Shown: piece by piece, positions 55,312-64,000 of the stretch
How positions within the stretch are numbered: the first letter of the stretch is position 1
How the letters are laid out: each line of letters starts with the position of its first letter
Source: Litoditis marina
Lineage: Eukaryota; Nematoda; Chromadorea; Rhabditida; Rhabditidae
NCBI GenBank assembly: GCA_964036275.1
Contig: OZ038438.1
Span: 11,603,321 to 11,667,320 of the forward strand
Direction of reading: 5' to 3'
DNA: 64,000 nucleotides
Program-made: the position numbers and the translations under genes
The notes under the pieces: model-generated
The model's input: only the letters and a program-made list of their open reading frames with translations
Database searches by the model: none
Told to the model about the DNA's origin: nothing

Positions 55312-56650
55312 CTATTTGCGTAGAACACAGGTAGGTCCCTGGGCAGCAAATCTACCGGCACATCGGCACTGCCCCTGACCACAATAAGCTCCTCTTGTAC
55401 ACTGGGCACTGTTCATGCATTGCTGGCCCGGTCCACCGACCTGAAAACTCATCAAAAAGTTCGTAAATTGATAATATAAATTTGGCAAAGAGTTTTATTC
55501 ATGCTGCTCCAACTATTTCCTGATCAGACCACGATATCTGCATACATCATTTCACGTGACATTCATATGCCAACACTGCATGACACGCGACGCATCTGGT
55601 CAAAAGTTGGATAGAGTAGCTTCCTGACATTTCAGTTTAGTTCATGGTCTCCCTTCTCACATAGTATTATGCCGTGTTATGGTGTATGATGTACACTCGC
55701 ATCACGAGCAATCTACTGACCATCAGTTTTATTCTGACTATGTGTCCGCTCACACATCCTTGACTGGACATGACCATTCCTTGTGGACAGCAAGGGCCGG
55801 TTTGACAGCTGCTGAAAATATCGATTTGAGTTCAAGAGACCTTCCTTTCAGTGGAAGTATGAATTACTTGAGGAAATAACACACATTTGAAGTCTTAAAC
55901 GCTGACAAGCATAACTATTTACCTTCCTTCATCTGCTTGAGGAAGAATTCGCGTCGAAGTGAACGGTAGAGTTGTAGTTGTGGCGATCTGATTGTGACAA
56001 ATAATTACAATATTTCGAAATTACCTGTGAAGTATTATTTCACTGCTAATTTTCTGGCATAATGAAAGAAAGCTTGTGACCAACCGTTTTAAAGAACACG
56101 GCGAAAACGCATTATTGTGCTAACTGGGAGGATTTCCAGAATACCTGTGCGTTCGTTCGTGTATAAATATCCTAATCGTGATTTGTTCCACACGTGTGAA
56201 CACTTACATAGTGAATTTGATACTTCCAGTGCGTATTTGAACCTAGAGAGTATTGTACTTGTTGGTGAGCCCTGAGGAAAACGTAACTCAAATATGTGAA
56301 TAGTTTTTCTCTCATTATACAATCTTGCTCGCTCAACTAGGACAAAGAGTATAGTGTTGAGCACTTACCGTTGTCGCTTGGGTCGTGGTGACAGGGATCG
56401 TAGTGGAAGTCGTTGGAACTGTCGTAGTAGTAGAAGGAGGCGTGGTGGTAGTGGCGGTGGAAGTGGATGTCGTCGGAGTTCTGGTGGTGGTAGTCGTTGG
56501 TTCGGTAGTCGTAGTGGATGTGGTCGTAGTAGACGGCGTAGTAGTTGGTGTTGTTGTTGTAGATTGGGTGGTTGTTGTGGTTGTGGATGTGGTCGTGGTT
56601 GGTGTCGTTGTTGTGGTCGGCTCGAGGGTGGTGGTGGTTGTACTTGGCGA

Positions 56651-56684
<34 letters not shown>

Positions 56685-58948
56685 GCTGGTGTTGTTGTTG
56701 TTGTTGTGGTTGGAGTAGTTATTGCAGTAGTTGAAGTAGTTGTTGTGCTGGGTGTCGTGGTAGTTACAGCAACCGTGCTCGGAATAGTACTAATAGGATC
56801 CTTCAAGCACACGTTCAATCATACAAAAATTACACAAATAGGTGAATTTTTCATGAATATTCTGTCCTCTCCCCCTGTTTCTTTAGCTTTTCTTCACTTT
56901 CTCTCTCCGTAAAATCATAAAATAAAGGGATTCCGCAGCTTGTTTTAAAAACTGCAACCAGGATCGTAATAGCTCGTAAAAATTCTGAGATTCTTTTCTT
57001 GACCTCAGATTACAAATATGTTCTATTTAAAAACAAACCTGCATACGAACACACTGTCTTTCAACAATTTCTTCTCCTGTTCGACAGGAACAAATTTCCT
57101 GAAATTTGTTTTACTATTAGTCGACACAATATTTCGAAGTAGTATTTTTCCAACAGCGCAGTTAGCCGCGGTACAAACTGAGGGTGTCTGGACAGATTTG
57201 GTTTTCTAAAACAAATAAGTTCGCTATGACTAAATCTAATAGAATTCACTATTGTTACCGCTAAATCTTTATTTTCCTTCCTTTTCTCAAAGCTTAACCA
57301 ACTCACCTCAATTTACTATAAGAGGAAATTTAATTCGATGTTTTTTACTAGATCACTACTATGGTGTTTGGGCATTGATAAATGTTTGAATTATTTCGTT
57401 CTCTAAGGTTGACATACCCATAATAGTATGTTTGTACGATTTACACATGAACACTGTTTAAAAAGCTTCCCACCTCAACACAAATACTCCCTCCTACGCA
57501 AACAGTGATCGGTAGTTGACAAAATTCTCCAGGGAACGCAATTGACGGAGAATCAAACAATCTGAAAATAATAGACCTGCTGTGTGGAACACGTAACATT
57601 AGGCTTTGCAAAGGTTTAAATTCGGCTAAGGTTTTGTTTCACGAAACTAAACCGTTCACTTCCCGTCTAGGTATCGGTCATGTCAAACCAGATATTCAAC
57701 TGCGTAAAAGTGTCTTGGGAATAAATAAACAAACATAATCATGTTTGAACAAGTACATGGTCGCGTAGAGCATGTGCATCTTGCGCACCTTCCGAAAGCT
57801 GTGGTTGTTGTTGTTGGTCTGGGCGTGGTAGATGGAAGGATTCTGGTTGGTGGTCCTTCCGGTACAACAGGCAAAGACGGAAGAACTGGGGTAGGCGGGA
57901 CAGGATGAGCCGGGAACGGTGGCGGTGCCGGGGCTATAATTGATTTGTGAGCATTCCGGAAGCAAAAATTCATATTCCACTTGAGACGACGCATTATCAC
58001 ATCATAATTAATAGCTTGAATGTCCAAACAGATGTGAAGTGTTGATCATTGCTAATCCCGTGCCGAAATCCCGTAGGCAACAGTTGACGTAAACCTAACT
58101 CCCACATTACATTCTCACTATTTCCATTGCTCTTATTGTCATCGTTATCGAAGAGAATGTGTCTCACCGATTGGAGATGGTGCTGGAACTGGTTCGCGGA
58201 CATATGTTGTATCGTGAATATGGATACGATGTGGCTGTAAAAAGAGCTGTCAGATGATATATGTGTTGTTGAACGAGATTAAACGTTGAACTACAGCTTT
58301 TTTGGAACCACTGAGCACATTGGTGATGGAAAAGTCAACTTCGCGCAAGTTCTGACGAGAATTTCCCTAACGGAACCACTGTGCACGAGGTAAAATTGAA
58401 CTTTTAGCTCCGACACACAACAACGAAGTAGGACAATTATTATTCCTAAAATATAAACGACAGTTGAAATCTACTCTGTTAAACTACGTGCCAACTCAGA
58501 AACACTTGTGACTCACCGGGATAGGACGTGGGAAGTAGACAACGGGAGAAGCAACGGAAGGTCCTCTCACAACCTTAATAGTGCTATTCACTAACTCAAA
58601 TTCACATAAAAGCTGTTTCTTCCAATTAAAAATATAGTTTGTCTCAGTAGGAGAGTGAGCCTATCATAGATGGAGAAAAGTTCATACACAAAGAATACGT
58701 TTTTAGCCTGACATTTCAAATTCAATTTTCGTTGCAAATGCTTTCAGGATTCTGAGTTAAGTGCTAAGCGTAGAGGGCTACAAGTTATGATGAAAATATC
58801 ATAACGGAACCAGAACATTAGCGAAATATGCAATGTTAACTTACAGGAGCCACCATTTGAGCGGCATTTGCATAGACTTGTCGATAAGGCGAATACACTG
58901 AAATTTGAGTAAAGTTAGATCGTTGGGATGAATAAATATGTTTCTAGA

Positions 58949-59017
<69 letters not shown>

Positions 59018-60527
59018 CCATTTGTGAACTGATCGTTTTATACAAATACTGTGAAGTGCGAACGAAAATGGTAATTACGATATGATTACAGCAAGCAACC
59101 AGAATACTTCAATTAAATCTGAAATGAGACGTGTTTCTGATGTCAACGACCTGTAGGTGCAGGAGGGACTGCTTGGGCTGGAGCCTGTGGTACTACTCTT
59201 CCATCGTGCTGAAATAGGAGCTCATACATCAATGTTCTACTGTAGACGGGCCTAACGAACTTTAAGATCTAGTTCATAGCACTTTTCATCATAACATTAT
59301 TGGTTCATTCTGCCGGTATTTGATTGTAGGCAGTAGTCAATCAATATTACAAGTCTTCACGAGTATGTTTAGTATTGTAAAAGTAAACGCACTGATGCGA
59401 AACATTGTTCGCAATAGAACTGTTTTCACCCGTTGGCTGTTAACTAGTTTTAATTAGATAACAGTGGCGGTGTTTGTGTGTGTACTGTAAATCTCTTTGA
59501 TTTCAAACATGTTGTAACAACACTGATTGTGGGTAGTGAGACAAACCTGCTGAGCCGGGTAAGATAGGTGCTGAGTCTCATATCTCTCGGTGGAACACGA
59601 TGAACCCACTGGGACATACGGCTGCACACATTGACAGCGACCTGAGAAAAGAGGAGGTGTTGAACAGCAAACTCCAGCCAAGCAACAACAAACTTGAGTA
59701 TAGAATTTGTTTTGAAATTTGGTCTCAATTTCCTAGAAATGCGCAACTAAACTTCCTAGATAAAATTGTGTATTTAAATTGGAAGAGAGGAAAAGAACCT
59801 ATCATGAATTATTCAGCTAAATTTAAAACATACCTGATTTCATACCGAGTCACGAACCCACTCTCTAACAGATATAGATGACAAGATATAGCGATTCTAT
59901 TACTATAGGTTTTGTCAAACCGTTGTGGACAGCGTACTGTCTATTTGGTAGGGGGACGGGTTTGGCGAGCGGCCAGATCCCCTGCGTATCTTTGATCTAC
60001 ACAATCTCTCGTCTGTTGGAAAAGAATCAACGACCGCTCGCCTCGTTTCGCTCTATCAATAGAGCATGTTGCTCTCTTTCTCGGGGAAATGGCGACTATA
60101 ATACCTCTGGATGTAAAAATATTAATTGTAGCTGTGTCACTGACCGCTGTAACAGACAGAAGGAGGTGCACATGCCAAATATTCAGTGCAGGAAGAGTAC
60201 AGAGGTACTGGAACACAGAACAAATAAAGGAACATCAATTGGGTACAAGCATACAGCCGTCGGCAAATGTTTCGTCACGAAATGTAAATTAGTAACAATT
60301 CTCCAAATAGTGTTTTCATTGTAACATTGTGATAAATTGAAAGAACAAAAAATATTTTGCACACAACAAATGCTACAGACCGACATTTGAGATGATATAA
60401 CTAGAATATATGAACAAGTTTACCTACCAGTAGCAAAGTATTGTCTCTTTGTTCTAGGTCCTTGTACGGACTTGGCGGTGCTGAATGCGACACAGACCGC
60501 GGCGGCCACTACTACCGACACGTGCAT
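55312..60527 (-). CDS. Secreted Cys-rich protein with mucin-like Thr domain
   Basis: Fourteen exons in full phase agreement: 60428-60527, 59547-59641, 59151-59208, 58845-58897, 58517-58573, 58168-58234, 57789-57933, 57474-57561, 57155-57205, 57039-57098, 56369-56800, 55923-55987, 55754-55811, 55312-55440; 485 residues, TAG stop. Residues 1 to about 23 form a signal peptide (MHVSVVVAAAVCVAF), followed by a dibasic site (RTKR). Then come a small Cys module (GRCQCVQPYVPVGSSC), a Pro/Val/Tyr-rich region, two short Cys modules (FCQLPITVCVGGSICVE; EICSCRTGEEIVERQC), a 144-residue Thr-rich stretch, and C-terminal Cys modules (CQTGPCCPQGMVMSSQGC; CGQGQCRCAGRFAAQGPTC). The Cys patterns resemble EB/lustrin-type modules of nematode extracellular proteins. 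A cuticle, surface-coat or egg-shell role is inference. The donor at 57155 (gttgga) is weak. Confidence 0.85.
56369..56800 (-). repeat. Mucin-like Thr-rich exon (144 codons)
   Basis: One exon of the secreted protein, read mainly as ACA/ACC/ACT/ACG Thr codons in runs such as TTTTSTTTTEPTTTTTRTP, with a simple (TTG)n tract on the plus strand at about 56655-56705. It is a likely site of dense O-glycosylation. The valine-rich and Cys/Arg-rich frames on the plus strand across it are shadows of the repeat. Confidence 0.9.
58953..59015. repeat. (AT)n microsatellite
   Basis: About 31 AT dinucleotides in the intron between exons 59151-59208 and 58845-58897 of the secreted Thr-rich gene. Likely length-polymorphic. 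Confidence 0.97.
59910..60063. repeat. Dispersed repeat, copy B
   Basis: Partner of 1236-1390 (same landmarks, same orientation), here in the first intron of the Thr-rich gene. It ends near the palindromic ctctatcaatagag. Confidence 0.6.
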
Positions 60528-62602
60528 GTTTCGGCGCTTTCATGTTCGCCCACCGGCATATAAAGCAGTCCCCCCAGGGCCGGTTTACACAAAAACAGTA
60601 TTTACCCAGGCAGCATGAAGATGAGTAATTACGTTCACAAGCTCGAAATGTGACACCCAGACGGAACACCACCTAGAGATGTTTGCTCGGCGAATTATCC
60701 AATCAACTACTCCGGCTCACTCTAATCACTATCTTCTTCGCCAACAATAAGAAGTTCCTTAAAAGTTGCAGAGCTCAATGATATTCTCTCTCTAGCATAA
60801 TTATGGACTTTTCTTTGGGAACTTTTACGTTTCGAGAGAATTAATACGATCGAGAGAGATGTTGAACCTGTAAAAACAAGTACATCCCAACAAACTTCTC
60901 GATGGCTCTCCGGCAAACATTCCGGTACATATTGGATTGTCAATGGTTGCATAGCAGTTCAGTAGAAGTTTTCGTTTTCTGTCCTTTGTTTGCAACTCCT
61001 GATACTACGTTATTTTTTTACGTTGCCCCACTTCAGCTACAAAAATGCGTCAGTACATTTTCAACCTCCGAACAGGTGTCGGAAACTCCTTCGGAAAGAG
61101 GAAAGTCCGATTAATACATCATATTAAGGTGTATCACCACTTCTTTATATATCATAGCAGTAAACGTTAAGTTGACCCAATTTTTTAGGTGGGAGGGTTT
61201 TCGTCCCTGCTCCTTGCAATGCTCCATCTTCCAGAATAACCAGTGCTTCTCGCCCTTTTTGCATATAGCAAAAACCGCAGACACACAGTGCAACCTGTGA
61301 AATTAGTGCTCCGACTGGACTTTCGTCGCAAAAACAATAAATAGTCTTTGGAGCACAGTTTCAAAATACATGGGAACACATATTACAGCCAGCAGACATA
61401 TGATGTGTATTCTGGTTGAAACCAATTATTATAAGATTATGCATGTTTTAGCGATTTCTGCTTGAATGCCTCGTATATTGACTTAAGAACCACCTCAATA
61501 GAGTTGTTGAATGAAAATGTATCTGTAAGTGTGATAGGAATATACACATTAACACTTGACAAATGTTTGATTTGATGTATTCATTGAATTTCTCTGTTAT
61601 TTTACCATTCCTAGTTACAACAATTCAAGAAAACATTGCTTAATAATTCATCCTTCCGGGTAATTTGGTGAAATGTTTTGTCTGAGGGACATAAATATCT
61701 GGCAATTTTCTGAGCGCACGATGAGTAAACAAGTCAGGAGCATGGGTGTATTTCAGACTGAACACAACTCTAAAGTTCATCAGTGAATAGATCGTTGCGA
61801 AAAACGCGATAACTATTAGAGCATCCGATGGATTTGCAATATAGTACGAACTAAAAAACAAAGTATACGAACTGAAAGTCTGGAGAATTATTAATGTCTT
61901 TGTTGATTATTCAAGAATGACATACATGTGTGATTTGTCTTTGCATTTTTACAAGTCGGAAATTGGCTGAGTTTGGATAAGAATTAATCCTGGTTGTCTT
62001 TTGAATGTTTTGACGTCGTTCATAAAGAAACTAAACAAAGAGTTCTTGTTTGCGTTGTGGCGTTAAGGTCGGATGGCGGTCTCCTCTGTTTATGAAACGT
62101 CAAGCAGCGGAGAATCACACTGAACTTCATTATACCATTATGATCGATGAGTTCCTTTCTGAATTTTTAGCGGCGAAACAATGAGACACTCGTTGAGGAC
62201 ATATATTGAAACGTCATTCATTGGATTTAACTTCATAACATGATTCATAATCATTTTTAAGTCATTTATAATATCATATAATCATTGAAGATGTTTGAAG
62301 AGTCGTCACCATACATCAATCCATCTGCCAATTGGTTTTCTTGAGCTTTCCTAAAAAAACAGAGTTATTCCTCTTCCGAGTTGATTGTGTGGTTCAATAT
62401 TATTAAAACTAGACCACTCCCAATGAAAATTTCAGGAAAGTTCTTCTTGAGAGAAGTTAACACTCTTCCGGCTACCACGACTACACTCATTCATAATTAC
62501 TCAAACTAGTATGAGCTCTGAGATCAACCTACTCGGCTATTAGCTACCCCATCTCGATACCATAAATGGGTACCATGCTCGATTTCATGGTTGAGATAAG
62601 AG
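60528..62602. other. No recognisable gene; 5' flank of the Thr-rich gene
   Basis: The minus strand has TTTATA about 31 nt upstream of the ATG at 60527, which could be a TATA-like element if the 5' UTR is short. Otherwise AT-rich; the 73-codon minus frame at 61640-61861 has no motif I know. Confidence 0.4.
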
Positions 62603-62625
62603 AATAATCTGATAAAACATACCCA

Positions 62626-63055
62626 AAAAATCGTTACCGGTCAAATAAGGCTGAAATCCTCCGACTTTTATAGTTTTTCCCAATCAAAAACTAGAGGAAC
62701 AAGTTTGAAACTGAGTTTTCCCATACCGAAATCAAAATTGCGTCAACAATTTTTCTCTGTGCGAGCAGGATCAAATTATTTGAAACTATCCAAAAAGAAG
62801 AGTTTGCCATATTCCGTTGCTAGTTTCAAACGTTTTATATCATAACAATTTGACGTTTGTGTTATACTACTGTGTTACTTCTACTATATTTAACTGTCGT
62901 TCCATCCTGTGATTTTTGTCCCCAATTCTTAACGTACGTGTACAATATTATCTCCACAGTTTGATTTCTCATCCTTGAAGTTATCTATTTCCAAGTATGT
63001 CTCAGTTTTTATCACACGCTTAACTTGCGTAATAAATTCATTCATTCATTCATTC
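62626..63055 (+). mobile_element. 5'-truncated non-LTR retrotransposon (LINE 3' end)
   Basis: 430 bp lie between two identical 23-bp copies of aataatctgataaaacatac plus cca (62603-62625 and 63056-63078), a target-site duplication. From 62627 an open frame runs to TAA at 62843-62845 and shows the C-terminal motif of LINE reverse-transcriptase proteins (SDFYSFSQSKTRGTSLKL, then LRQQFFSVRAGSNYLKL and SVASFKRFI). The 3' UTR of about 200 bp ends in a (TTCA)n tail at 63037-63055. Truncation at the 5' end, tail and long duplication are all as expected for target-primed reverse transcription. Clade (CR1/Jockey/RTE-like) cannot be fixed from this fragment. Confidence 0.92.
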
Positions 63056-63078
63056 AATAATCTGATAAAACATACCCA

Positions 63079-64000
63079 CACTCTTTAAGTGGAGAAACAA
63101 GTTTGATTCTTGACAAAATATTCTGGCCAAATGATCACAATGTATATTGTACACTGCAGTGAACTAACTTGATTTGTATCTGTTTGAAAATGTCATGCAA
63201 AAGCTGTCCTCTTGCATCCGAAGTCGGGAGACAACAAACATTACAGATAAATATCATCAGGAAGCACGAGAGTAAGAGAAAACGCATTCAGTCTGAAATC
63301 TAGAAGTAAGAACTGAAGAAGGAATTGTGAACAAGAAAATATAATGTGTTGAAACTAACGTTGGCATGAAGTAGAACCGATGAGGGTTAACTCATTACTT
63401 ACAATCTGATACACTTATGATGAGTATATTCTACCCTTCGTATAGCCCTGTCATAGAAGTCAACTACCAAAAGTTACGGTAGCGTAGATAGAACAGACAT
63501 ATAGCTTCATACATTGAACAGTTAGCAGAAAAAACAAAATTTATACTAGGGCTAGAGTAATAACTCCACGACGACATGCTTATAATATTAATGTTCAGTC
63601 ATCAATTTCGTAACCTGCACCGCACAATGTATGCATTTTACAATCAAAGAGAAGAATGTTTCCTTAAGTGGATTTCATTTCATACGCATTGAGTGTGTTC
63701 TGTATGCAACAAAAAGTAGAATAAACATGGTGATGGTAATATCACTATCAGACATGACCATGTTAGGAAGGCAAGCGAAGTTCACTGCGTACCATCGGGA
63801 AGCAGTTAAAAGTTCTGGGTTGTTGAAGCAGTATCAAAAGTCGTCTGTAATTGCCGAGCATTTCGTACTTCCACAGAAACTCATCACGCTGTTACACGCA
63901 TCAGCGCCCTTCTATGCTCAAATGTGACATGTATTCGGAACTTGTCACCAATTCATCACTACGACATTGAACTTCTAATAATGATTCCATCAAACAAATT
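63079..64000. other. No recognisable gene
   Basis: AT-rich. A 98-codon plus-strand frame at 63631-63927 has no recognisable motif; it could be an exon of a gene beyond the window, but I see no support for that. Confidence 0.35.

Noticed and set aside
56354..56912. Valine-rich and Cys/Gly/Arg-rich plus-strand frames
   Set aside because: Reverse-strand readings of the Thr-codon repeat; the minus-strand exon is in phase with Cys-rich exons on both sides.
58426..58440. Possible third TTAA-MITE terminus (aagtaggacaattat)
   Set aside because: Only 15 bp resemble the terminus, with a mismatch, no TTAA and no partner arm nearby.
61640..61861. 73-codon minus-strand frame with a hydrophobic start
   Set aside because: Not recognisable as a signal-anchored peptide gene; no cysteines or processing sites and no supporting exons.

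Overview
The window is genomic DNA of an animal: genes are split by short GT-AG introns, intergenic DNA is AT-rich, and there is no operon structure. Protein content (a Cav3 channel with two alternative domain-II turret exons, PCYT2, a Cys-rich neuropeptide precursor, an EB/lustrin-like secreted protein) fits a protostome invertebrate. A nematode is my best guess and a flatworm is not excluded; I cannot fix the species. All exon models below were built by hand from splice sites, reading frame and phase, so small exons and UTRs may be missing.

Layout. 1-12.7 kb (minus): a highly charged Lys/Glu-rich repeat protein that runs off the left edge. Its core is a tandem array of 35 complete 196-bp units, each holding one 126-nt exon in phase 0 and one 70-nt intron. 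12.7-19.6 kb: no recognisable gene, one 190-bp inverted-repeat element. 19.67-20.16 kb (minus): a two-exon, 89-residue secreted peptide precursor with six closely spaced cysteines followed by an amidation/cleavage site (GMRFGKR). 20.2-23.3 kb: repeats only, including a TTAA-flanked MITE. 23.3-27.7 kb (minus): complete 13-exon ethanolamine-phosphate cytidylyltransferase (PCYT2). 28-38.1 kb: mostly empty, with a second copy of the TTAA MITE. 38.1-54.3 kb (plus): a T-type voltage-gated calcium channel alpha1 subunit (Cav3), about 46 coding exons, with two mutually exclusive exons for the domain-II pore turret; a possible small antisense gene lies in the intron next to them. 55.3-60.5 kb (minus): a complete 14-exon secreted protein with a signal peptide, Cys-rich modules and one large Thr-rich mucin-like exon. 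60.5-64 kb: no gene, but a 5'-truncated non-LTR retrotransposon with a (TTCA)n tail and a perfect 23-bp target-site duplication.

The genes do not form a shared pathway. The items most worth following are the exon array, the Cys-rich RF-type neuropeptide and the frame-locked alternative turret exons of Cav3.
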